Origin: an uncultured Pseudomonadota bacterium
Lineage (GTDB): Bacteria > Pseudomonadota > Alphaproteobacteria > RF32 > CAG-239
Assembly (NCBI GenBank): GCA_902795745.1
Contig: CADBMG010000003.1
Location: 1-16,480, forward strand
Length of the DNA: 16,480 nucleotides
Reading direction: 5' to 3'
Below the pieces are notes generated by a model. That model searched no databases and was not told the origin of the DNA. It was given only the letters and a program-made list of their open reading frames with translations. This document shows, in pieces, positions 1-6,508 of this stretch. Position 1 is the stretch's first letter. Each line of letters starts with the position of its first letter. Made by a program: the position numbers and the translations under genes.

Positions 1-93
1 AAAAATCCTTTTGAAAAAATGATGCAGAATCAGTCACTTCATCTCTTTCATCCACCCGAAAGGTATAATAGTAATTATGGCAGAAGTTTGTAG
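1..93 (+). CDS. Possible C-terminal fragment of a gene entering from the left
   Basis: Frame 1 is open from the first base to a TAG at 91-93 and would encode about 30 residues ending PPERYNSNYGRSL. The other two forward frames hit stops within the first 25 bases. GC content is clearly higher here than in the following 400 bp, which starts right after the stop, so this looks like the tail of a real gene. I do not recognise the product. One minus-strand frame is also open off the left edge, with a possible GTG near base 57, so the strand is not certain. Confidence 0.35.
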   Translation, partial: KNPFEKMMQNQSLHLFHPPERYNSNYGRSL

Positions 94-498
94 ATAAAAA
101 ATGACAAAATATAACAAATTATTAGTTGATATTTAAGAATATAACTCCTAATTAAAGAATTGTAGATTTTTAAATATAAATGCATTATTTTACAAATATT
201 GACACATTGCAGAAAATAAATATTTTTAATTGATATTATAAAATATTAATCTTTATACTTTAAATTAAAACTTATTGGTAGAAAATATTATCATTACTAA
301 ACTTAAGATATGCTTATTTTAAAACATTTGACAGATAATCAAAATTACAATAATAAATAGAAATATTAATTTAAATAAACTAAAAGATTAAAAACAAATA
401 TTTTCCATTAAAATAAATTTAAAAATTAAAATAACTCCTATTAGTTGAATAATATTTTTATGTAAAACATATTAGAAAACTTATAAAAAATTTATTCC
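94..498. other. Very AT-rich non-coding stretch with repeated short motifs
   Basis: No reading frame of useful length is present on either strand. GC over 121-480 is about 14% by hand count, far below the flanking genes. Two short motifs each occur twice: ATTAGTTGA at 121-129 and 440-448, and ATAACTCCTA at 141-150 and 431-440. Two TTGACA hexamers (199-204 and 328-333) lie 16-17 bp upstream of A/T-rich hexamers that could serve as -10 boxes, but in DNA this AT-rich such matches are weak evidence. I see no clear RNA gene or origin-type iteron array. Confidence 0.6.
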
Positions 499-499
499 G

Positions 500-533
500 A
501 AAATAAAAAGAGGCAAGCCCGCAGCTCACCTCT
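500..533 (-). terminator. Rho-independent terminator after the TatA-like gene
   Basis: Read on the minus strand this is an imperfect hairpin: AGAGG pairs with CCTCT and AGC with GCT, around a TGCGG loop. A run of TTTTTATTTT follows. It lies about 25 bp past the TatA-like stop codon and probably ends the SPOR-nagZ-TatA-like transcript. On the plus strand the same hairpin is followed by a looser T-run, so it could work both ways. Confidence 0.65.
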
Positions 534-558
534 TAAACAAATACAATTTTTTTGCCTA

Positions 559-885
559 TTATTTATTCATTGGCTTTTTTAGACTTTTCTTTCCGTTAGC
601 AACTTTTTTTTGCTCTTCTGCTTCGACAAACGCATCCATAAATGTCATCGACTCTGCAATTTCCTCCGGTGTATTTTCCTCTGTTTCGCTCGCTTGTGCT
701 GCATCTTTTTTACGTTCGATTTCTTCTTTAACCTTTTTTACCTTATCTTTGGCAATTTTTGAACCCTCCTTTGCAGCAACAACACTATCCTTAAATTTGT
801 CTTCCGCAAGTTTTTTCCAAGCCGGCAATTTTTCGGCATTAAAAATTGCCAACACTGCCAAAATAACTAATAACCAACTAAACAT
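559..885 (-). CDS. TatA-like small single-pass membrane protein
   Basis: The start is placed at the ATG at 885 (protein begins MFSWLLVILAVLAIF; 108 aa). A good ribosome site, AAGGGAG, lies just upstream, whereas a start 7 codons earlier has none. The protein has one N-terminal membrane helix (about residues 3-15), then a hinge carrying KLP, then a long Lys/Glu-rich amphipathic helix and an acidic, disordered tail. This is the layout of TatA/TatB pore subunits of the twin-arginine translocase. However, the usual Phe-Gly pair before the KLP hinge reads Phe-Asn here, and no tatC is visible. Its start overlaps the nagZ stop by 8 bp, so the two are translationally coupled. In many alphaproteobacteria nagZ is followed by scpA, scpB and then tatA, which supports a Tat identity by position. 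It could instead be an unrelated small membrane protein. Confidence 0.5.
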   Translation of the reverse strand: MFSWLLVILAVLAIFNAEKLPAWKKLAEDKFKDSVVAAKEGSKIAKDKVKKVKEEIERKKDAAQASETEENTPEEIAESMTFMDAFVEAEEQKKVANGKKSLKKPMNK

Positions 886-1951
886 TACTTTCTCCCTTCT
901 TTTCACGCAATCGGCTTAACACCTCCGTTGCATCATATTCACTGTTGTACGGTATAATATTTTTTACCTCTGCGCAATACTTTTTTTGCAACTTTTGATA
1001 ATCAAGAGATAAACCATCTTGTTTTATGATTTCTCTTATTCTATTCAATCTTTCATGGGCTTCATCTGTCAATTTCAAATTGCAACGACACAATTCTTCA
1101 TTGGCAGCAAAATCGGCATTTCCCAGACAAATAGCATCGCATCCTGCATCATAACATCGCTCTGCACGCTCGGAAATTGTGCCGGATAGAGCATTCATCA
1201 TAATGGCATCTGAAACCAACAAACCGCTAAAACCGATGTGCTCGCGTATAATATTATGAATCAGAATTGCCGAACACGATGATGGATTATGGGCATCAAT
1301 CTTTTGCAACACCAAATGAGCAACCATTCCCATCGGGGCATTTTTAAGCTCCTTAAATGGGAAAAAGTCATTTTCCAATGCCTTCATATCTGCATCAATC
1401 ATCGGCAATTGCAAATGAGGATCCGCCTTCCCTCTTCCGTGCCCCGGTAGATGCTTCACACACGGACAGATACCGCATTTTTCATACGTTTCAACCATTG
1501 TCTTTCCCAACTTGGCAATTTCTTTGCTATTTGAGCCAAAACAGCGTCCCTTTAAGGCAGCACTTGTATTTTCATATTCTACATCCAAAACCGGAGCAAA
1601 ATTAACATTAATTCCACTGCTTTTCAAATCGTAACTTATTAATTGAGCGTGCAATTCTGCCATTTCCGGCGTTAAAATTTCTGATTGTGATGCTGTTTTA
1701 GTCCATTCCGGTTCTAAAAGCCGCCGCACACGACCGCCCTCCTGATCCACCGCAATCAATACATCATCTCGCTCAACAACTTCCTGAATTTGTTTTACTA
1801 GTTTACGAACTTGCACTTTGTTTTTAATATTCGTACATCCCTTAGCAAACAAACATACACCTAAAGGATTATGCAATGCAAATAACCGCTTTTCACCATC
1901 TGAAAGTTCAAAACCCTGACAGGACAGAAATACCGGCAAAATATCTTTCAT
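878..1951 (-). CDS. nagZ: Beta-N-acetylhexosaminidase NagZ (GH3)
   Basis: NagZ is a cytoplasmic glycoside hydrolase family 3 enzyme. It removes N-acetylglucosamine from anhydro-muropeptides during peptidoglycan recycling. The 357-aa length fits a single-domain GH3 enzyme. Visible motifs are DQEGGRV (69-75), KHLPGHG (166-172), the flexible-loop Asp177-x-His179 acid/base dyad (ADPHLQLP), and the nucleophile Asp248 in SDAIMMNAL. All catalytic residues are present. The protein is rich in cysteine (14 by count), including ICPC just before the KHLPGHG motif, which is odd for this family but could be lineage drift. It starts 9 bp after the SPOR gene's stop and its end overlaps the TatA-like gene, so the three form one operon. 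No signal peptide is seen, consistent with cytoplasmic action. Confidence 0.93.
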   Translation of the reverse strand: MKDILPVFLSCQGFELSDGEKRLFALHNPLGVCLFAKGCTNIKNKVQVRKLVKQIQEVVERDDVLIAVDQEGGRVRRLLEPEWTKTASQSEILTPEMAELHAQLISYDLKSSGINVNFAPVLDVEYENTSAALKGRCFGSNSKEIAKLGKTMVETYEKCGICPCVKHLPGHGRGKADPHLQLPMIDADMKALENDFFPFKELKNAPMGMVAHLVLQKIDAHNPSSCSAILIHNIIREHIGFSGLLVSDAIMMNALSGTISERAERCYDAGCDAICLGNADFAANEELCRCNLKLTDEAHERLNRIREIIKQDGLSLDYQKLQKKYCAEVKNIIPYNSEYDATEVLSRLREKKGESNV

Positions 1952-1960
1952 AACTTAGCT

Positions 1961-2818
1961 TTATCTCTCTTTTACAATGCAGTCATTTAACCCTTTGGCT
2001 TTAAGCGATGCGCAAACTTTTGCCGCATCATCACGCGTAGCAAAGGCCCCTGCCCGCAAGCGATAAAAAATTCCTTGCGCTCCTAAGTCAGTTGACTGAA
2101 CTTCGTGAGTAAACTTTTGTAAATCCGTATACTTCGCCGATAGATTTTTCCACGTCTGTTCAACAGATTCCTTATTCTTTGACGCAATCAATTGAATTTG
2201 CCACTTACCGCCGACGGCAACTGTTTCTTTAACTTCCGGCTTTATTTCTTCTTTTACTTCCGACTTGACTTTCGGCTCAGCTATCGCTTCGGTAACTTTT
2301 TCTTTGGTATTATCCAAAATCTCGACAGGTTTTTCCGGCACTGCTGCAACTTCCGAAGTCGGCTCATTGACTTCTTCGACGATTTCATCTAAATTCGTAG
2401 CGTTTTCATTAATATCTGTCACTTCCGGCACAATATCCGGTAATTTCGGTTGCTCCGGAACCGGTAACAGATTCTCAACTATCGTATTATCAACATTCTT
2501 CTTTTCAACGATGTTATACACATCTTTATCTTGGTTTGGAATTTCCATTCCTCCCGGATTATCCGGCTTAATCTTAACTGCAGTCTGCGGGCGGCGAATA
2601 ACCGGTATATCTTTATTTTGCTCAGCATATTGCGGAGAGAGTACAAACCACCCCACTACCGCAGCCAAAGCAATTCCCGCAAATGTACCGAGAAAATTAT
2701 TGCGAGCACGAGCCAGTTCCGAACGGCGTTCCTCAATGGTGGCAATTTTTTGCCGTGCCACTTTTTGCTTAAACTCGTCTAAATAATCATCATTTTTATT
2801 GAAAAAATCTTGATACAT
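1961..2818 (-). CDS. SPOR-domain membrane protein
   Basis: This 285-aa protein has a charged cytoplasmic N-terminus, one membrane helix (about residues 42-61, FLGTFAGIALAAVVGWFVL), a long Pro/Glu/Val/Lys-rich linker (about 65-200) and a C-terminal SPOR domain (about 204-283, starting GGKWQIQLIAS). SPOR domains bind denuded glycan strands of septal peptidoglycan, so a role in division or envelope remodelling is likely, with the C-terminus in the periplasm. A clear AAGGGG ribosome site precedes the ATG. It is the first gene of the operon with nagZ, an arrangement common in alphaproteobacteria. The 125 bp upstream separates it from the divergent xthA and must hold both promoters. The linker's low complexity creates long spurious frames on the opposite strand. 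Confidence 0.85.
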   Translation of the reverse strand: MYQDFFNKNDDYLDEFKQKVARQKIATIEERRSELARARNNFLGTFAGIALAAVVGWFVLSPQYAEQNKDIPVIRRPQTAVKIKPDNPGGMEIPNQDKDVYNIVEKKNVDNTIVENLLPVPEQPKLPDIVPEVTDINENATNLDEIVEEVNEPTSEVAAVPEKPVEILDNTKEKVTEAIAEPKVKSEVKEEIKPEVKETVAVGGKWQIQLIASKNKESVEQTWKNLSAKYTDLQKFTHEVQSTDLGAQGIFYRLRAGAFATRDDAAKVCASLKAKGLNDCIVKER

Positions 2819-2943
2819 GGTTATTCCCCTTTTTCATTCACATACTTTATATATAAGCGTTAATGTTTTAAAATAGCTTAACAGCTGAAAAAAAATCTTT
2901 AATTTTACAAAAAACATTATATAGTAAGAAAAGAGGATTAAAA

Positions 2944-3741
2944 ATGAAAATTGCCACGTTAAATATCAATTCCGTTAATGCTCGCCTGCCACAGCTTTGT
3001 GATTGGTTGCGTGACAATCAGCCGGATGTTGTACTTTTGCAGGAAATAAAAACTGAATTTAATAATTTTCCTTTTTTTGATTTGCAAATGGTTGGGTATG
3101 ATGCCAAGATTTTAGGGCAAAAAAGCTATAACGGCGTGGCAGTTTTAAGTAAGACACAAATGCAAATAATATCGGAAAATCTACCGAATTTTGCTGATGA
3201 ACAGGCTCGCTATTTAGAAGTTGAAACAACAGTAAAAGGGCAGAAATACACCATTTCTTCAATATATTTGCCTAATGGCAATCCGCCTAAAACCGATTTA
3301 AACGATAATTCCCGTTTTGAATATAAGTTGAAATGGATGGACTGCTTCCTGCAACACGCGGAAAACCTCTTAAAGAGTGGGAAAAACGTTATTTTAGCCG
3401 GCGATTTTAACATCATGCTTACCCCCCAAGATGTCTATAACCCCGATTTGTTTGCCGGAAGTGCTCTCTATCGGCCGGAAGTGTGGCAACGACTAAACCG
3501 CCTTATCTATATGGGTTATACTGATACTTTTCGCAATTTATATCCGAATGTAAACGGATACACTTATTGGGACTATGGAGCAACGGCTTTTGCTAATGAT
3601 TTAGGTTTGAGAATTGACTATATATTCACTTCTCCTCGCCTAACCGATCGTCTGCAAAACTGCCGCATTGACCGTGAATATCGAGCTAGTGAAAAATCAT
3701 CGGATCACACTGTTTTAATTGCAACTTTTAAGGATGAATAA
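2944..3741 (+). CDS. xthA: Exodeoxyribonuclease III (XthA)
   Basis: The product is a 265-aa member of the endonuclease/exonuclease/phosphatase family: an AP endonuclease and 3'-5' exonuclease for base-excision repair. The metal-binding and catalytic residues are visible: Asn7 in the N-terminal LNINSV, Glu34 in LQEIK, Asp154 and Asn156 in AGDFNI, Asp-Tyr in the LRIDYIF strand, and Asp254-His255 in SSDH near the C-terminus. Length and order match bacterial ExoIII. The start has an AGAGGA ribosome site 6 bp upstream. It is divergent from the SPOR gene, and its stop overlaps the start of the next gene by one base (TAATG), so the two are co-translated. Confidence 0.94.
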   Translation: MKIATLNINSVNARLPQLCDWLRDNQPDVVLLQEIKTEFNNFPFFDLQMVGYDAKILGQKSYNGVAVLSKTQMQIISENLPNFADEQARYLEVETTVKGQKYTISSIYLPNGNPPKTDLNDNSRFEYKLKWMDCFLQHAENLLKSGKNVILAGDFNIMLTPQDVYNPDLFAGSALYRPEVWQRLNRLIYMGYTDTFRNLYPNVNGYTYWDYGATAFANDLGLRIDYIFTSPRLTDRLQNCRIDREYRASEKSSDHTVLIATFKDE

Positions 3742-4802
3742 TGAAAAAACTGTTCTTTTTATTTTGCATATTTTTATATACCGCAAATGCCCAAGCAATG
3801 AATATTGATAAACAATTGCTCAATGAAATGCTGACAACATTGAATAATGAATATCTGCACGAAGTTGATAATCCGCAACTTATTACCAACGGTCTGCAAT
3901 TTTTGCACGATATGGATTCGCGCTTTACAGTTTCCAAGGGACCGGAACGCATTTACATTTACCACGACAATAAAATATCCGCAATTATTCCTTTTCCCAA
4001 AGATATAACCGATATTTCCGCTTGGACTGAAAGTATTTCTTCTGCCATGACTGCCGCCGGCAAAATGTCGGAGCAAATAGCCCTAAAAGATTATGAGTTA
4101 CCGGATTTGTTCATGAAAAAAATGACAGAGAGTTTGGATAAATTTTCTCATTACTACTCACAATACAACTACAAAGAAGATGAACAGCATAAATCTTATT
4201 ACAATTTGTACTCCGATAGGATGATTGATGAGTTTTTGTACATACGCGTGCGCATATTCAATAAGCAAACAACCGCTCGCATAAAAGATTCTCTGCAAAA
4301 CAATCCTGAGAGCAAAGCGGTGATTTTAGATTTGCGAGGCAACAGCGGCGGCATATTAAACGAAGCTTTAACAACAGCAGGTCTATTTATCGATAACGCA
4401 ATTATAACCTATACCGCAGCACGCGACGGAACACATCAACACTATTACACCACTGAAGAAAATAGTATTTTTGAAAAGCCGCTGATAATTCTGGTTGACG
4501 GAGATACGGCTTCTGCCGCCGAAGTTTTGGCCGCCGGACTGCAAGAGCAATCGCGAGCAAAAATCATCGGCACACGTACTTTCGGTAAGGGGACAATTCA
4601 AAACATAACCAAAATGAGCAATGGCGGTACACTTGTTTTGACAACCGAACAATTTTTCACTCCGTCCGGTAAAGTCATTCATGAACACGGTGTTGAACCT
4701 GACATCTGCACTGAGCACGATGCAGAAGGAGGTTGCTCTCCGCAATCTCGTTTAGATAACGAAGAAGACATAACTGCCGCACAGCAATTGTTATTGCAAT
4801 AG
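3741..4802 (+). CDS. Secreted S41 (C-terminal processing) peptidase, PDZ apparently missing
   Basis: The protein is 353 aa. A Sec signal peptide occupies about residues 1-18 (MKKLFFLFCIFLYTANAQA), so it acts in the periplasm. The S41 catalytic core is intact: DLRGNSGG (197-204), the nucleophile Ser258 in DGDTASAAE, and the general base Lys283 in TFGKGTIQ. The core closes with FTPSG and GVEPD, as in CtpA proteases. Typical Ctp proteins carry a PDZ domain of about 80-100 residues between the N-terminal helical segment and the core. Here only about 20 residues separate the SLDKFSHYYS segment (131-140) from the core strand at FLYIRV (165-170), so the PDZ domain seems deleted. The start overlaps the xthA stop by one base, and AAGGA inside xthA serves as ribosome site. 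The substrate is unknown. Confidence 0.85.
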   Translation: MKKLFFLFCIFLYTANAQAMNIDKQLLNEMLTTLNNEYLHEVDNPQLITNGLQFLHDMDSRFTVSKGPERIYIYHDNKISAIIPFPKDITDISAWTESISSAMTAAGKMSEQIALKDYELPDLFMKKMTESLDKFSHYYSQYNYKEDEQHKSYYNLYSDRMIDEFLYIRVRIFNKQTTARIKDSLQNNPESKAVILDLRGNSGGILNEALTTAGLFIDNAIITYTAARDGTHQHYYTTEENSIFEKPLIILVDGDTASAAEVLAAGLQEQSRAKIIGTRTFGKGTIQNITKMSNGGTLVLTTEQFFTPSGKVIHEHGVEPDICTEHDAEGGCSPQSRLDNEEDITAAQQLLLQ

Positions 4803-4930
4803 CTCTTGTTTTCCTTTTTTCGCCGCAATAAGGAGCGAGCAATACCGATAGTGTTGTTACGTATGCCATATTTGTAATAACAACATAAGTGAGAAAAATG
4901 GTACAGAGCCCAATGCCCTGCAAGGCATAT
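4803..4930. repeat. Compositionally distinct intergenic block, possible repeat element
   Basis: This stretch is about 42% GC by hand count, against about 19% in the next 120 bp of the same gap. It contains an imperfect inverted repeat (TGTTGTTAC at 4852-4860 against GTAATAACAAC at 4873-4883) and a second small hairpin (ATGCC at 4913-4917 against GGCAT at 4924-4928). A minus-strand frame runs through it into the antisense of the S41 gene, but its start is TTG and it lacks a ribosome site, so I do not call it a gene. It may be a dispersed intergenic repeat or the remains of a gene. No second copy occurs in this window. Confidence 0.3.
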
Positions 4931-5046
4931 TAACTAATGCACAAAACAGAAATACCCTTTCCTTAAATAATAAATTAATTATCATTTATAGATATTTTTA
5001 TTATTTATTTTGCATTATAACATATTGTAATAACATGTAAAAACGC

Positions 5047-5070
5047 AAAATGTTTCACGTGAAACATTTT
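5047..5070. promoter_or_regulatory. parS: parS centromere-like site (ParB-binding palindrome)
   Basis: Bases 5051-5066 read TGTTTCACGTGAAACA, which matches the bacterial chromosomal parS consensus TGTTNCACGTGAAACA at every position. Four further bases on each side (AAAA and TTTT) extend it to a perfect 24-bp palindrome. ParB binds such sites, spreads, and works with ParA and SMC to segregate newly replicated origins. The site is intergenic, about 20 bp past the methyltransferase stop. No parA or parB gene lies in the window, so this would be a chromosomal site acting in trans. As a hairpin it might also help end the methyltransferase transcript, but the exact match makes parS the better reading. 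Confidence 0.88.
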
Positions 5071-5087
5071 ATAGCATACGAAAATTA

Positions 5088-6188
5088 TTATTTTTTAAGC
5101 ATCCACAAAAGTTCTTTTACTTTAATATTTCTCTTGCTTAAATTTCTACACCCTCTGTATGTATTATAATCTTGTTGCAATAATTGCACTTTACCGTACT
5201 TTTCCAATATAGATTTAAATATTTCAAAGGGAATAATTCCCTCGTTATTATAAGAGATTAAAATATATTTTGCATTTGTATTGCATATCAAATCATCCAT
5301 ACCTTCAATTGCCGCTTGCCGCTTATTGTAATTGCTACGGTTCCAATCAATGCTTATTCCGCTCACTCCGTCTTGAATAGCAACCTCTTCCTCCGGAGTT
5401 GCTAATATATTCAACATAAAATAATTGCTTCCGTAAGGATGCTGATTATATGGCGGATCATAATAAACCAAATCAAGCTCCGGTAACTCTTTAACAAGAC
5501 TATTAATATCCTGTTGTTTTACTTCCACTTCACACTCATAAGGGCTGAACAACGGATATTTCGGCTCAATTTCACCCATAATTCTTGACAAAGCATTTTC
5601 GCCTCTTCCCCCAAAATGACCGATTCCGTTTTTTTTATGAAAACCCTTAAATACTCCGCTTGTATTTGTATGAATACTGGCTTCCACAATCAATGGTGCT
5701 AAATAGTAACATTGCTCTTTTTCCGCAATATTAGAATAAATCCACCTTTTTAAAGTATCTAGAATCATCCCGTTTCGATGGGTATAAAAAACTCTTTCTC
5801 CCTCACATATTTTAGCATCGTTTTCGGGACAATAGTTTTTTGTTATAAAACCTTCTGCTAAATGCTGCTTTTGCTGATTCAATAAATCAATTCCGGCATA
5901 TACTTTTTTTTCATCTATTTCAGATTTGTTGCTTAAATAACACTTATTGCATATACAAGAATACGCTTCTAAATCGTTTGAATATAACTTATCCGCATGA
6001 GCTTTCAATAATCTACTGACTACACCGCTTCCGCTAAACCCATCTAATATATTTAGTTTTTTCTTTCCTAATTTTTCTTTTACAGTCTCAAATCCATAAT
6101 TTAAGAAAGGTAATAAATTTCGTTTATTTCCGATGTATGTTATAAGTTGTGACGTATAAAACGAATCTTCAAAATTGATTTTTTCCAT
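5088..6188 (-). CDS. Orphan D12-class N6-adenine DNA methyltransferase
   Basis: This 366-aa protein has the motif order of the alpha-class (D12/Dam-like) adenine-specific DNA methyltransferases. It has YIGNKRNLLPFL near the N-terminus (18-29, SAM-binding motif X), LDGFSGSGVVS (48-58, motif I) and the catalytic YYDPPYNQHPYGSNY (242-256, motif IV). The DPPYN...NY..LN form resembles methylases of the FokI-like kind rather than classical Dam, but the target sequence cannot be read from the protein. A cluster of cysteines (78, 80, 83) follows motif I. No restriction enzyme or specificity subunit is adjacent, so it is an orphan methylase. Neighbours are a parS site at its 3' end and a divergent tRNA gene 170 bp upstream. 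No strong ribosome site precedes the ATG at 6188. Confidence 0.85.
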   Translation of the reverse strand: MEKINFEDSFYTSQLITYIGNKRNLLPFLNYGFETVKEKLGKKKLNILDGFSGSGVVSRLLKAHADKLYSNDLEAYSCICNKCYLSNKSEIDEKKVYAGIDLLNQQKQHLAEGFITKNYCPENDAKICEGERVFYTHRNGMILDTLKRWIYSNIAEKEQCYYLAPLIVEASIHTNTSGVFKGFHKKNGIGHFGGRGENALSRIMGEIEPKYPLFSPYECEVEVKQQDINSLVKELPELDLVYYDPPYNQHPYGSNYFMLNILATPEEEVAIQDGVSGISIDWNRSNYNKRQAAIEGMDDLICNTNAKYILISYNNEGIIPFEIFKSILEKYGKVQLLQQDYNTYRGCRNLSKRNIKVKELLWMLKK

Positions 6189-6313
6189 TAAAACAGCCTA
6201 TACCATATATTTTTATCATCTCATATTTTGCTACAATACACTGTAACAAAAGCGATATTTAAATCAAGATTTTTTTAACATTCATTATTTATTCAAAAAA
6301 ATAAAAAATATTG

Positions 6314-6342
6314 TTGACAAGTATTGAAACATCATCTATATA
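6314..6342 (+). promoter_or_regulatory. Sigma-70 promoter of the tRNA-Thr gene
   Basis: A perfect TTGACA (6314-6319) is followed after exactly 17 bp by TATATA (6337-6342). The predicted start is about 10 bp before the mature tRNA 5' end. No gene other than the tRNA lies downstream on this strand before the terminator. Confidence 0.75.
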
Positions 6343-6358
6343 ACATAGCGAAACGATT

Positions 6359-6434
6359 GCCGACATAGCTCAGTTGGTAGAGCTACTGATTTGTAATCAG
6401 TGGGTCGGGAGTTCGAGTCTCTCTGTCGGCACCA
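6359..6434 (+). tRNA. tRNA-Thr (anticodon TGT)
   Basis: The 76-nt sequence folds as a full cloverleaf. The 7-bp acceptor GCCGACA pairs with TGTCGGC. The D arm contains AGCTCAGTTGGTAGAGC. The anticodon stem ACTGA/TCAGT encloses loop TTTGTAA with anticodon TGT, which reads ACA threonine codons. A 5-nt variable loop precedes a T arm with loop TTCGAGT. The discriminator base is A and the CCA end is encoded. The gene is transcribed alone, between its own promoter and terminator. I see no integrase or duplicated tRNA 3' end that would mark an integrated element. Confidence 0.97.
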
Positions 6435-6441
6435 ATAAAAG

Positions 6442-6465
6442 AACACCCTTCGGGGTGTTTTTTTT
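6442..6465 (+). terminator. UUCG-loop terminator after tRNA-Thr, probably bidirectional
   Basis: AACACCC (6442-6448) and GGGTGTT (6453-6459) form a 7-bp stem closed by the very stable TTCG tetraloop and followed by a T-run. The complementarity continues outward (ACCAATAAAA at 6431-6440 with TTTTATTGGT at 6462-6471), giving an A-tract on the other side. The element therefore probably also ends the transketolase transcript arriving on the minus strand, whose stop is at 6509. The outer arm overlaps the tRNA CCA end. Confidence 0.92.
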
Positions 6466-6508
6466 ATTGGTTTTGCAAAATTGCATTGAAAAACCTTTTT
6501 TCCTGCCT

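Noticed and set aside
2265..2786. Long plus-strand open frame (173 codons) opposite the SPOR gene
   Set aside because: It is the mirror of the low-complexity Pro/Glu/Lys linker of a well-supported gene, is Ser/Thr-rich, has no ribosome site, and matches nothing recognisable.
4675..4923. Minus-strand hydrophobic frame across the S41 gene end
   Set aside because: The only start is TTG without a ribosome site, and half the frame is antisense to the S41 C-terminus. It is kept only as part of the odd-composition block.
6359..6434. tRNA-Thr as an integration site for a mobile element carrying the methyltransferase
   Set aside because: There is no integrase, no repeat of the tRNA 3' end, and the methyltransferase lies on the 5' side of the tRNA. 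Nothing shows an inserted element.
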